Below are positions 10,801 through 33,635 of a DNA stretch of 64,000 nt, piece after piece. Position 1 is the stretch's first letter; every line of letters starts with the position of its first letter. The position numbers and the translations under genes were made by a program. The DNA comes from Bactericera cockerelli (taxonomy: Eukaryota > Arthropoda > Insecta > Hemiptera > Triozidae), in contig CM044955.1 of NCBI GenBank assembly GCA_024516035.1, positions 54,773,257 to 54,837,256 of the forward strand, read 5' to 3'. A model generated the notes under the pieces. That model did not search any database and was not told where the DNA came from. It was given only the letters and a program-made list of their open reading frames with translations.

Positions 10801-13800
10801 CTCGTACATTATAACTATGTGGGTACATTCTCAAATGTTGTTGATGAGGAAAAAATACAAGCATTGAATTGGACCCGAAATACATATCACAGATCCAAGC
10901 GCTAGATTGTTTACATTACAAGTCTAGCGCCGTGACAATGCATCCAATACCAATGCTTTGTTTTTTATTTTAACCAGCATGGCTACAGCTGGAGAGGTAT
11001 GATTGTCTCCAAAAAAATTAGTTGGCTCGTACTGAATCCTACTCGTGAATAAAGAATTATACCACTTAGCAAAGAACTAAAAAAAAACCCCCATATATCT
11101 ATGTATACTTGTATACTGTGTCAGATGTGGCAACTCGTTATAGAGCAGTTCGCTAAATAACTAAATTTATTTGTTTCTCTCCCTTGAGAAAAAAACTACA
11201 AACTAGCCTGCTTTGTTAGGATTGGCTAGTCTGTTCTGTTTATAGTCCTCTAGCGAGACATTTTGATTGTCAGCATTAGCAGTAGCTAGGTTACATTCGA
11301 GACATGACTGTAAAAATACACACCTCTACCTCTTTGTTCACTTGTACTGAAAATGTCGGCGACAATTTCAAAAGATAGAACAAAAAAAACCATAAGTCTG
11401 TCCCGGTAGCTCAGTGGTAAAGGCGGCACTCTGTGAATCCAAAGATTCCAGAGGTCGTGGGTTCGAAACCCGGCCGGGACATGACAAGTTATCCTCCCAT
11501 TTGATATTTTTACCACATAATAATATGTCCTGGGCTTACTGCTGGAATAATGGGACTTTAATAGTCCTTATCGGGCAGTATAAATAAGGCGATATTATTA
11601 TTATTATATTGACTTCTATGTTTCAGATCTTCAAGGACAGGAAATACTTGAACGCCTTAGTGGCGAGTGCGGACAATGTGTGGCGGGCAGGCCTCCTACG
11701 CAAGGGCTACAGCTTATGCCACGGCGTGACGGGGAACGCGTACTCCTTCCTCACTGCGTATCACGTCACCCATAGCGATGAGTATCTGTACCGGGCACTC
11801 TGCTTTGCCGACTGGGTCACCCTGTATAATCAGCACGAGGACACAGCACCCGACAGGCCTTACTCTCTCTACGAAGGTATTGACGACTAAATTATAAATA
11901 ATAATCAGGCGCGGCCGGTGAGAAAATGATTGCTGCCACATAAACCGGAATAAAATGGCATTTATAGAGTAGCTCTATCATTATCTAAAGAGTTTGAGTT
12001 CGTTTTCCATTTGAATCATAATAACTATGCATTAATTAATATGTGATAATTTGCATTGTGTACGAGCTTAAACTTGAGTGCCGAAACCAATCAACCTCAA
12101 CCATGAGGTTGAACAAAGTCGACCCTGCTTGAGCGGGATAAGACAGAGTAAAAGAAGAAGAAGACGAGCTTAAACTTGAGAAAATTCTCTCTTTTTCTTT
12201 TGCGTCGGGGGGTGCTGCAGTTCTGCAGCTCCTTAGCACCGGCCGCGCCTGATAATAATAATATTAAGGTCGGGATCCCACCGAGTACAACATTTCAGTC
12301 TTGCAACATAGTGCAACATTATGCTAGGTTTTTGTCATAGAGATGAAAAGTGTAAGCTATACTTTCGACTTCAATGTTGCGTGCAACATTTGTGAGGTTC
12401 TCTGCAGAGGAGCTCCGCCCCAAAGAGCATTGCAAAGCTTTGAATTTTGAAGGGGTATTTTTCCTCTCTATATTTTTTTATTTATTTTTTTTTTTTTTTT
12501 CCAATACTTTTTTCTTTATTTTTATTAGTTTTCATATTACATTACATAGGATAATAGGATGTTGTAAGAATAACAATACATGGTAAGTAAGAATACTGAA
12601 TAATAAAAATAAACTAATGTAGAAATTACTTGAAAGATGTAAAAAAGAAAAGAAAAAAGTGTAAGCAACCCATTCAGCATAGTGCTGGTGTTGAGTTGTA
12701 TACAGATTTATTTAGGATGAATAGAATAATTATTTAAAATGATAAAGAAAAAAAAGATTTATGAAAAATAAAATATTGTGATATTCATATAAATATGAAG
12801 AAAAATATAAATATATAAGAGTACTAATCAGATAGTTTTAATATTTCACTTTGATTTTTTTAAATTTTTTCCTACTTAAGAAAAAAAAAAAAAAAACATT
12901 AAACCAAAACAATATATTGTATACTTCATTTTGAAAGCATTTTCCAATCTACCAGTTACCGACTTTTGTAGAAAACGACCTTTGAGTTTTAGGGCATGTG
13001 ACCTAATTGTAATGTCATGTGACCCAGTTGTAATATCCTACTAAATTTGATAATGTTGCTGTTAAGAAATGAAAAGAACAATGTAATTTTTGTGGCAAAT
13101 TCAAAACAAAGCCTTTTTTACTTATTTTTTTAATTAGATCTTTTTAAACTATTGTACTAGACCTACTTTATATCCCAGTTATTTTGTCACAACTGGGTCA
13201 CATCAACTGGGTCACACATTTACAACTCGGTCACTCATAAAATGTGACCTTGTTGTACGTGACCCAGTTGTAAAAATAAACATTTTCATTTTTTTAATTT
13301 TAAAATTGATTTTAACTTTAAAAAGGTAATTGAAATTTTAAAATAACTAATATTTTACACTTATTAAAAAAAAAGAAAAAAGAAAGAAAAATAATTAATA
13401 ACGAAAAAAACTATGTGACCTAGTTGTTAATCATGATCGAAATATTTAACTTACCAAAAATTAATTCAGAGAAAAAACACTAAAACGTATGATGTTCTCA
13501 TCAAAAATGTTACTGGCCAGCTAAACTGATCCCTGTGCTTCAATGAGCAATCTCAAACATAACGAAAACTTGTTTTCTTTTGTCTCCTACTCAAATCACT
13601 TGTTGAACAAATAGTTGTGACCCAGTTGTACAAATTTTGAAAGACTAATTTTCAATCAAGAAAATCGTTTGGAAAAAATAATGAATTTTATGATACCATG
13701 AAATTCGCATTTTAATTACTCTTCTAAAAGTATTTGATTACAAATTTTTAAAAAAAATATTATACACAAAATTTTTTTATTACGTATAAGATTTCAAAAT

Positions 13801-15290
13801 AGTGTCGGGGACATGTGACCCAGCATGTATTTCGAGTACATTGAAGACTTAAAACGATCCAAATTTTTATTATATGATATATTTTTTGCTCTGGGTATGT
13901 TAAAAAAATAATTCTCTATCATTAATTGGTTGCAAGATTATCGGAAAACACTAAACCACAAAGAAAAACAGAAGTGACAAAAATACTAAAACTATCTGAT
14001 CAGTGCTCATAATATGAATAGTTATGGAGAAAGTAATTAGTATGTTGGAAGAAAGTGATTAATATGGAAGTTGTTCTTCTTGATCCATTCTTTAGTCTTG
14101 TATTTTAATATTAAAGGTTGATTATTCAAATTTTTCAATTCAATTGGTATATGATTAAAAACTTTGGGTCCAATAGTTATAAAATGTCTGTGTGTTAGGG
14201 ATTTATGTATTTGTCTTGTCTGTGCTTGTCCATATAGTCTCGTGTGGTATAAGTTTGTGTTTAAAGTCCAGTAATGTTGATATTAAATTGAGTAAAGAGT
14301 TAGTTTGTAAAAGTAGATATTAGTAAGTGAAAAAACGTCCATGAGTGTGTATAGAGTATGTGAGTGAAAAAGTCTGTCTTTGTTTAAAATTATTCTGAGT
14401 AAAATGTTTTGTGTTCGTCTAAGTGGATTTATTGTGTTGTCATATGCGCCACCCCATGCACATATACAATATTCTATGAGACTTTGAGCTAAGGCATGAT
14501 AAACTATTCTTAATATTTTGACATTTTCATGTCTTTGCTCTGGCACATAACCAAAATTATGTGACGAAATTATGTAACGAAATTATGTAACGATATTATG
14601 TAACGATATTATGTAACGATATTATGTAACGAAATTATGTAACGATATTATGTAACGATATTATGTAACGAAATTATGTAACGATATTATGTAACGAAAT
14701 ATTGAATTGTAAAGGGAGAGAAGAGGGAAAGTGTGTGTCATGCGCACAATGGCGAAGTATTGAATTGTAGAGGGAGAGAAGAGAGAAGGTATGTGTCATG
14801 CGCACAATACGAAATTTGGTCAGTTGGGTTTTGGACCTTGAATAGTAAAGATGAAAATGTCCCAATGGTTGCAGACTCGTATGCAAGCGTTTTTGACATT
14901 TTTTTACTGCAAACTCTTCTAAGATTATTGAAAATGTACATGAGATGGCGTAGTTTGTTTCGTATAGTTTGTATATGTGTTGTCCATTTCAAGTGTTGGT
15001 CTATATGTACTCCAAGATATCTAATGTTTTGTAATTTTTTTCCAGGTTCGATATTTCCAGTTTGGCTTCCTTACTATTCGTGAAAGAAAAATGCGTTTGG
15101 GTACTTTTAAAGATAAACAATGGACTTAATCTATAAAATAACTGGAAGCAAAAAATTTCTTCTTCCAGTTTGGTTGACCAATGTTTAACTTTTTTCTTAT
15201 TTGGTTTCAGGTAAAGCTGGAGTCGCTTTCTTTCTCTTAGACATTCTGAAACCAACAAATGCAAGGTTTCCAGGATACGAAGACATTTAG
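4821..15290 (+). CDS. LANCL: LanC-like protein (LANCL), 8 exons
   Basis: Coding exons: 4821-4916, 5260-5451, 5903-6051, 7562-7709, 9116-9256, 10313-10495, 11627-11876 and 15211-15290. They join in frame with GT-AG borders to give 412 aa and TAG. The family has an alpha/alpha toroid of Gly-rich repeats and binds glutathione through a zinc site. Seen here: the YVGTSGQAMF, LNGDAGPLAIG, LYGRAGYLYSL, YYGAAHGKAGI, WCHGSPG and SLCHGVTGN repeats and a final GKAGVAFFLLD repeat. The predicted zinc ligands are Cys288, Cys334 and His335; the Cys-Cys spacing of 46 equals that of human LANCL1 (276/322). The last exon is only 80 bp, 3.3 kb beyond exon 7, and ends in RFPGYEDI. Vertebrate LANCLs are implicated in glutathione adduct chemistry on modified phospho-proteins. 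All introns carry repeats. Confidence 0.92.
5536..5815. repeat. Interspersed repeat with ACTTTCCTTA..TAAGGAAAGT hairpin, copy 1
   Basis: In LANCL intron 2. It shares order and wording with 44600-45247: a CTGGTGTGACACCACAC-like start, GAATTC(T)GCCA(G/C)TGGTGACT, ATCAGCAC(C/T)TC, and a terminal imperfect hairpin reading ACTTTCCTT...AAGGAAAGT. The same terminal hairpin also occurs alone near 9508-9535, 41800 and 52930. The 3' hairpin recalls Helitron ends, but I cannot confirm that class. Confidence 0.5.
6561..7358 (+). mobile_element. hAT transposon, internally deleted
   Basis: A 798-bp element in LANCL intron 3 with 14-bp inverted ends (CAGCGATTCTCAAC and the complement of CAGCGGTTCTCAAC, one mismatch). 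It is flanked by a perfect 8-bp target duplication GTCTAGAT (6553-6560 and 7359-7366). TIR wording and 8-bp duplication are typical of hAT elements. Both ends carry G-rich GGGGGCGAT repeats. The interior keeps only the C-terminal part of a transposase. Confidence 0.9.
6772..7110 (+). pseudogene. hAT transposase C-terminal dimerisation fragment
   Basis: The reading frame contains LAFPTTYLVEKGFSAVSYLK followed by SKSRNKLDISQKGDLRLFL. This is the conserved C-terminal dimerisation region of ZBED5/SCAND3-like hAT transposases. The upstream DDE catalytic core, BED zinc finger and start are missing, so this is a relic inside the internally deleted element. Confidence 0.8.
7757..8092 (+). mobile_element. 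tRNA-derived SINE, family B
   Basis: LANCL intron 4. A tRNA-like head (GGCGTAATGGTTGTGACTAC as A-box region, GAGTTCAACTCC as B box) is followed by a body with GTGAGGCTGGCATTTTCGGC, CCCAGGCTGGGTGAGGTTAA, TGGTACGATTCCCAGC and CCGTCCTGACTATC. It ends in a short AATAATAAA tail. The same order recurs at 28613-28975, 60737-61078 and inverted at 8308-8640. Confidence 0.8.
8205..8277. repeat. AATAG-rich 73-bp repeat, copy 1
   Basis: AGAATAGAATAGAATATACC followed by TTGTTTATACTGCCAAGGTAAGACTG-like sequence and TCCCTTTACTCCAGCAGTCAA. The same block is found at 9833-9905, where it interrupts a SINE. Confidence 0.6.
8308..8640 (-). mobile_element. tRNA-derived SINE family B, inverted copy
   Basis: Reverse orientation relative to 7757-8092. 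From right to left it shows the tRNA-like head (complement of ATCTCTGGACTACGGGCAGTC region), the GGCTGGG body and a longer 3' part ending in AAAAGAAGAAG. This longer tail variant is shared with 28613-28975. It sits in LANCL intron 4. Confidence 0.75.
8677..9028. mobile_element. Tc1/mariner-type MITE (TA-flanked), 352 bp
   Basis: Flanked by TA (8675-8676, 9029-9030). The left end CAGGGTGTATCAAAAGGCCA matches the complement of the right end TGACCTTTTGATATATCCTG with few mismatches, and the homology continues into TGTACAAAAA. A second, inner inverted pair (CCCCTATACGGAAAT and ATTTCCGTATATGGG) is nested inside. No transposase reading frame. Confidence 0.75.
9615..10045 (+). mobile_element. tRNA-derived SINE family F, interrupted
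   Basis: B-box-like GGGTTCGATCCCCGA near 9687, then TTTGTAAGGGATAAGGAATG and GGGAAGTATTGTGTCACTTC as in the cleaner copy at 50750-51080. The copy of the 73-bp repeat at 9833-9905 breaks it, after which the 3' part (GGCAAGCTACAACTTAGACC ... GGCTGAGAAACACTCATC) resumes. LANCL intron 5. Confidence 0.6.
10557..10756 (+). repeat. Interspersed repeat I (GGCTGGGGGACTATAAAC), copy 1
   Basis: LANCL intron 6. It starts with a 41-bp unit (GGCTGGGGGACTATAAACAG then GGAGTAGA) present twice in tandem. GCATTGGCTTGGTTCTGGGG, CCTCCTTGTAAAGACAGTGG and CATCGTTCACGATGACGCCA follow. Other copies are at 17880-18040 and, inverted and partial, at 18795-18970. Its first 40 bp also form part of the CDK5 intron minisatellite. 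Confidence 0.75.
11399..11612 (+). mobile_element. tRNA-derived SINE family A, copy 1
   Basis: About 210 bp. The tRNA-like head (CCCGGTAGCTCAGTGGTAAA as A box, GTGGGTTCGAAACCCGGCCG as B box) leads to GACATGACAAGTTATCCTCC, TGCTGGAATAATGGGACTTT, GTATAAATAAGGCGATATT and an (ATT)n tail. The tail ends only a few bases before the acceptor of LANCL exon 7 (11627). The non-tRNA body and ATT tail mark a SINE rather than a tRNA gene. Confidence 0.9.
11906..12251. mobile_element. hAT-type MITE with 8-bp target duplication and nested SINE fragment
   Basis: Terminal inverted repeats CAGGCGCGGCCGGTG and its complement; flanks ATAATAAT (11898-11905 and 12252-12259) form an 8-bp duplication. It begins 29 bp after the donor of LANCL exon 7. 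A relative is at 63351-63608. Between 12060 and 12178 a 3' SINE-B fragment is inserted, bounded by direct repeats (ACGAGCTTAAACTTGAG). Confidence 0.8.
12075..12161 (+). mobile_element. 5'-truncated SINE B fragment with 17-bp target duplication
   Basis: CCAATCAACCTCAACCATGA, GGTTGAACAAAGTCGACCCT and GCTTGAGCGGGATAAGACAG, then AGTAAAAGAAGAAGAAG, match the long-tail version of SINE B. Flanking direct repeats ACGAGCTTAAACTTGAG show it arrived by LINE-type retroposition inside the surrounding hAT MITE. Confidence 0.75.
12829..14006. mobile_element. MITE-like element with repeated GTGACCCAGTTGTA motif
   Basis: Ends are inverted: AATCAGATAGTTTTAATATT on the left and the complement of TGATCAGATAGTTTTAGTAT on the right. 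The inside contains about ten copies of TGTGACCCAGTTGTA or close variants in both orientations (near 12998, 13016, 13190, 13204, 13222, 13243, 13259, 13413, 13616 and 13813). No reading frame of note. It appears inserted in the 3' part of a decayed LINE within LANCL intron 7. Confidence 0.55.
14563..14700. repeat. 13-bp tandem repeat (GAAATTATGTAAC / GATATTATGTAAC)
   Basis: About ten near-perfect 13-bp units alternating between GAAATTATGTAAC and GATATTATGTAAC. It interrupts the LINE remnant between its two coding pieces. Confidence 0.9.
14701..14812. repeat. Two tandem copies of a 58-bp unit
   Basis: TATTGAATTGTAAAGGGAGA ... TGTGTCATGCGCACAATGGC is followed by TATTGAATTGTAGAGGGAGA ... TGTGTCATGCGCACAATACG. 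It directly follows the 13-bp array. Confidence 0.85.
15045..15183. repeat. Half copy of the large foldback element, adjacent to LANCL exon 8
   Basis: CCAGTTTGGCTTCCTTACTA, TTCGTGAAAGAAAAATGCG and AACAATGGACTTAATCTAT follow the order of 39605-39735 in the 495-bp foldback. The copy ends about 28 bp before exon 8 of LANCL. Confidence 0.75.
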
Positions 15291-15654
15291 ATTTGCTTGT
15301 CTTCAAGTAGAAATAGCCGCGATCAATAGGTAAAAAAAGGTATTATAGAAATCTATTAAGTAACTTTATTCTATAATGTATAGCTCTCACTCCATTCAAT
15401 AATTTTATGAGGTGCAATGCACTTGCAGTATGTAAGTGTTGACTGCAGCAAAAACATGCTCTAAATGTATAGTTTTATGTATGTAATTAGTTTCAGTATT
15501 ACTATTTTGTGTGTTGTTGCTTTCTGGAAATAGGATGTCCCAATGAGGTAGATAAATAAAATAGAAAAGATTTCTCAAAGTAGTTTCAAAAAGATAAAAA
15601 AAACTTGCCTAGTCGTTCATATAGATGCCACTATTAGTGTAGTAAAACCAGAAA

Positions 15655-15850
15655 ATTACTTTACCAGATGCATATTTCCAGTGGCGTAGCCAGGGGGGGG
15701 TGGGATTTGGTGACACCCCCCCCCCCCCCCCCCCCCTAGCAAAGATGGAATATACGTTAGGTGAGATTTCTGAACCACCCTCAAAACCCCCCTGAAATCC
15801 CCTCAATACCCCCTCCCCCCCGAAATGTAGGTCTAGCTACGCCACTGCAT
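15655..15850. repeat. G/C-homopolymer-rich interspersed repeat
   Basis: Starts CCAGTGGCGTAGCCAGGGGG and ends AGGTCTAGCTACGCCACTGC, which are inverted (GTGGCGTAGC versus GCTACGCCAC). The inside has long C runs. CAGTGGCGTAGCCAGG-type ends are common in DNA-transposon-derived MITEs. Confidence 0.6.
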
Positions 15851-15899
15851 ATTTCATATGTAGTCGAGTTCACTACAATTACTTCCTAAAAAAAACTCG

Positions 15900-16040
15900 T
15901 AATGGTCGTAGTGTTTAAGGTTCGTAGTGTTTAAGGTTCGTAGTGTTTTAGTCTCGTGATTCAGGGATCCGGTGGTTAAACCCCACCCAGTGCATGAATT
16001 TTTCTCAATTAATTGAGACTTTGACCACGTATTTATGACA
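15900..16040 (+). mobile_element. Partial SINE family D
   Basis: After a triplicated TTCGTAGTGTTTAAGG block comes a SINE-D fragment: GATTCAGGGATCCGGTGGTT, CCCCACCCAGTGCATGAATT and AATTGAGACTTTGACCACG, matching the fuller copy at 61526-61760. Confidence 0.6.
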
Positions 16041-16195
16041 CCAAATCAACAGCTGGTATTCTTATCTCTCATAAAATTTGTTGTCAGTTTTTGAAGAATA
16101 TTATATAGTTGTACCTATATGTTGTATTGTATCTTATGTAGTTTTATTTTATGTTGGTTCATTATTACTGTGTATTAGATAGTGCCTAGCGTGTA

Positions 16196-16442
16196 GAATT
16201 AAGAAGTGTGGAAACCACTACCCGCCGGCCTACATCGTGGCGTCCTCAGCGCTAGTATCGCACAGGAGTCTCCTCTCCTCGTCCCTCACCCGTATCAAAT
16301 GTAAACATAAACGTATGAAAATGTAAACTTAAAAATAAATAGACCGCGAGAAATATTCTTCTCCTTTGCGATGGTGTCGCGCTATGTGGCGTTTCCATGC
16401 AACTGGGGTTCTTTTCCACACTTCTTAAATCTACACGCTATG
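16196..16442. mobile_element. 247-bp MITE with 8-bp target duplication
   Basis: Ends read TAGCGTGTAGAATTAAGAAG and the complement CTTCTTAAATCTACACGCTA. Flanks GATAGTGC at 16188-16195 and 16443-16450 are identical. 8-bp duplications are produced by hAT-like and some other transposases. It lies between LANCL and CDK5. Confidence 0.8.
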
Positions 16443-16584
16443 GATAGTGCTTAATTTAGACAGATTGATCTCACACAATCCCAACAGTGCTGTAAAGCTA
16501 GTGCTTTAGTATCTCAGCATAAAAAACGAGTGCTTACTGAAGCCTAACCAATTTTTACAGCCTTCAGGGTGGAATACATATATC

Positions 16585-16880
16585 ACTCATGAAGTCACCA
16601 TGGCAGAGTGAGTTAGCGCGCTAGGCACGCACGGTGATCTGGGTTCGATTCCCAGCGGGGCAGGAATTTTTCTGCTCTGTACTTAGATGTTCGTGGTCCA
16701 CTCATACCTCGTGAGGAAAAATGAGTAGTTACTTGTATGAGTAACGACCAGTGGCGGCATTATCAGAGTAAAAAGAAATTAATGTAATAGAATAATTCGA
16801 AATGTAAAGGAGGCTCTTAGTAATGCTGCGCTACCCACAGAAATTGTGAAGAGGCCTTGTGCTTCACCACAAATAAAACC
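16585..16880 (+). mobile_element. tRNA-derived SINE family C, copy 1
   Basis: Head with GCAGAGTGAGTTAGCGCGCT and B box GGGTTCGATTCCCAGC, then CTCATACCTCGTGAGGAAAA, ACGACCAGTGGCGGCATTAT and TGCTGCGCTACCCACAGAAA. Other copies: 29155-29410, 40318-40510, 41522-41770, 62503-62700 (+) and 40620-40845, 43362-43495 (-). Confidence 0.8.
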
Positions 16881-17879
16881 ATACATAAATCACTCCTTAA
16901 GAAATGAAAAGTGTCGGAATCACTTGATATTATAGTACACACTACACATAGGTTCTCTTTGTTATTTTGACTTAATCAAGTTCATTAGTTCTGCTCTCTA
17001 ATGTCAGATCGCCTCTTTCCGCCACACCTTACACCAAGAAGAAATTGAGTACTAAATAACTTGGACCTCTAACCACTGATTTAAACCAAATAGTGGTTTG
17101 AATGTCTAACTAAACACCTGCCAAAAATAAAAATGTAGGGAGTGCGATAAAAGCACTAATTTAAAATAAAAAAATTCCCATTCAGAGAAAGTTAGGGTTT
17201 TAAAAAGCAAAGAAGATAATGTTGGTGTTGTGAAAAACAATTTCTAGTCAATTATTTTAAACGTAATTTAGTTTATTGTTTTAATTTTATAATATGAATA
17301 GTTACAATGCAAGTGATAATGTTTATTTTTACAAATAAAATTCAATGTACTAAATAGTTTTTAAAACTTATTAGAAGGAAACACAGCTTTTTATTTACAC
17401 TTCTGTTATAACCTTCTAAGGGAGACTTTGAAGCCTTCACTCAACAATTAAACATGTTTCTGTTGCCTCATTCCCATCTGTGGAGAGATATATTTTAACG
17501 AAATAGATTTAAAAAAGAAGAAGAAAAAAATGCTAAGATCATTGAATATGGCACTAAAATAAACTACTTACTAACAAAAATTAATTAAAAAAGGAATGAA
17601 TTTGAGTTGTTTTTTTTTTACGTCGCGACGGGGGTTTTACTCTCCATTCGTTGAAATTTACAAACCAGCTATCAAAAGCAACCTTACCCAGCCTGATTTA
17701 AGAGAACAGAAGGGAACGGAATTTTTACTCTTATATCCAGGTTTTTCTTATAAAGATGTTATTTTACCCTATAAAGAGTTTACTTTACCTTCTGAATAGT
17801 TTATTTGAAGTTATTAAAAGTTCATTTTACCTTATAAAGAGGTAATTTTACCTTATAAAAAGGTTATTTTATCTTATAA
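16881..17879. other. Intergenic AT-rich stretch
   Basis: No gene seen. The piece 17630-17705 is a minus-oriented fragment of SINE B (CGGGGGTTTTACTCTCCATT, AAACCAGCTATC, CTTACCCAGCCTG). From 17745 to 18080 there are several irregular TTATTTTACCTTATAAA units, a degenerate 25-30 bp tandem repeat interrupted by repeat I. Confidence 0.4.
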
Positions 17880-18040
17880 AGTCTGGCTGGCGGACTATAA
17901 ACAGGGAGTAGACCAGCATTAGCTTGGTTCTGGGGGCCCTTGTTAATTATTAGCCTCCTTGTGAAGACAATGGTAGAAGTGTTAAGTCATTCCTCCACTG
18001 TCTGGCTAACATCGTTCACGATGACGCCACCCTATGATTA
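17880..18040 (+). repeat. Interspersed repeat I, copy 2
   Basis: GTCTGGCTGGCGGACTATAA, AGTAGACCAGCATTAGCTTG, CCTCCTTGTGAAGACAATGG and CATCGTTCACGATGACGCCA repeat the 10557-10756 element. It is inserted in the TTATTTTACCTTATAAA repeats. Confidence 0.75.
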
Positions 18041-18200
18041 TAAAATGGTTTATTTTACCTTATAAAAAGGTTATTTTACCATATAGAGGTAAATTAGACC
18101 TGGAAATTGTTCTCTTGTATCGAGTTTTCTCTAATATCCAGTTTCGACTGAAGTGATTACGTTAACAAAGTACATCCGGTAAAATAGACGGAGATCGGTT

Positions 18201-18548
18201 GTGTTCTACTGGGCCCATTCTGTTATGACGAGTTGTGTTCTACTGGGCCCGTTCAGTTAGGGCGGGTTGTGTTGTTCTACTGGGCCCGTTCAGTTTTGGC
18301 GGATTGTGTTCTACTGGGCCCATTCTGTTATGGCGGCTTGTGTTCTACGGGGCCCATTCTGTTAGGGTGGGTTGTGTTCTACTGGGCCCATTCTGTTATG
18401 GCGGCTTGTGTTCTACGGGGCCCATTCTGTTATGGCGGATTGTGTTCTACTGGGCCCATTCTGTTATGGCGGCTTGTGTTCTACGGGGCCCATTCTGTTA
18501 TGGCGGCTTGTGTTCTACTGGGCCCGTTCTGTTAGGGCGGCTTGTGTT

Positions 18549-18576
<28 letters not shown>
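18201..18576. repeat. 34-bp minisatellite copied from the CDK5 stop-codon region
   Basis: Eleven units, each about 34 bp: GTGTTCTACTGGGCCCATTC then TGTTATGGCGGCTT. Units alternate partly between CTACTGGGCCC and CTACGGGGCCC. The unit at the right end (18543-18576) is the end of CDK5 exon 6 on the minus strand, encoding the final AAKTERSQ and the TAG stop. The array therefore continues the gene's last codons into its 3' UTR or flank. Confidence 0.9.
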
Positions 18577-32559
<13,983 letters not shown>

Positions 32560-33186
32560 TTTATTTATTTTTGGTATTGTGCCAATGTTCAATATTTATC
32601 TTATGACTGAAGCTCTCACAGCATTGCTTTCAAATGACATGTTTCAAACAGGGACATTTTTTGAATACTCCTAAGACCTGAAATTGAGAGTATTTTCAAG
32701 TCATTATTGTGTAACAATCATGTAACCAAAGATTTTTTTTTTAAAAAAGGCAAAAGTTTGAATCAGCTATGATTGAGTTGAGGATAGTGCTGGATTTGAT
32801 AATATTTGTCAAAAAATATTGTTTTACCAAAAAATAGAAAATATTGTTCCAATTGTATTCTAGGAACACAGCTGGACTTTTCAAATGACAGACTTATAGT
32901 GTTGCTCCTCAGGATATTTTGCTTATTTTTTGGCCACAACCATATTATTGTAAGCACACTTTGTCCATACTACAATAGGCCCTGTATAAGTTTAGTAAGC
33001 ATTGCAGAAATACCTGTCACATGCAAAGTTTAAAAAAAAAATGTGACAGTTCTGTTATTAAAGACATCTTGGAACTGGAATAAAGAATAATTGACCTACA
33101 GTGTTTATTCTTTTCCCACTTTTAGGTGATTGTTTTCTCTCCCTATCTAATAATATCAATATTATCTTAAGTATGAAATTATTATA

Positions 33187-33197
33187 CTGCTTGAAAG

Positions 33198-33231
<34 letters not shown>

Positions 33232-33436
33232 AACAGTGTTTCACAGCTTTTTTTGTAGCTATCAAGCAAGAGCTACTGTAGACACTTGTGGTCTGTGTTG
33301 TAGCCTGCCCATCCCATATTATGGCTCCCCTCTTATGGGCAAGAAGTGACACAATGGTTCCCATTTAGGAGCTAGGTCAACACGAGTGCACCGGAAGGTA
33401 TCCCTTACAAACAAATGTAACCAAAATTTGAATACA
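33187..33436 (-). mobile_element. SINE family F, 3' part, split by the DIRS element
   Basis: Inverted SINE F: a poly-A run at 33200-33230, then AACAGTGTTTCACAGCTTTT, TGTAGACACTTGTGGTCTGT, GTAGCCTGCCCATCCC, AGAAGTGACACAATGGTTCC and GAAGGTATCCCTTACAAACA. The matching tRNA-like head is at 38835-38915 on the far side of the DIRS element. Confidence 0.75.
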
Positions 33437-33454
33437 ATTTTAGGTCAGCGCTGC

Positions 33455-33635
33455 AGCTCGACCCACCATGAGAGATACACTGTCCCCCCTTCCTCTGTCT
33501 GACCTACCCGAGCACCTACTTCCCGAGGTGTTTGACAACACCGCAGGGGATTACAGGAGCCAGGGATAAAAGTGGACTCGTCCAACCGCGCAGAATGGAT
33601 CTGCCTGAAAGCTCAAGCTGGTACTTGCCTCAGTG
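33455..33635 (+). repeat. DIRS left inverted terminal repeat
   Basis: Starts AGCTCGACCCACCATGAGAG and ends GGTACTTGCCTCAGTG; the complement is at 38595-38775. The only difference found is G versus A in the ACTCGTCC/ACTCATCC block. Confidence 0.92.

Larger units (their letters stand above)
14283..15060 (-). pseudogene. Decayed non-LTR reverse transcriptase C-terminus
   Basis: Two minus-strand pieces, 14992-14834 and 14546-14283, read KWTTHIQTIRNKLRHLMYIF and ILRIVYHALAQSLIEYCICA, then WGGAYDNTINPLRRTQNILL. These match the thumb/C-terminal region of LINE reverse transcriptases. They are separated by short tandem repeats that expanded inside the remnant. Lies in LANCL intron 7. Confidence 0.7.

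Noticed and set aside
11399..11482. tRNA gene (A and B boxes, closing stem)
   Set aside because: The same head with the same 130-bp downstream body and ATT tail occurs at five or more places; it is a SINE.
15609..15806. Gly-rich 65-aa frame
   Set aside because: Produced by long G/C homopolymers in a repeat bounded by GTGGCGTAGC inverted ends.
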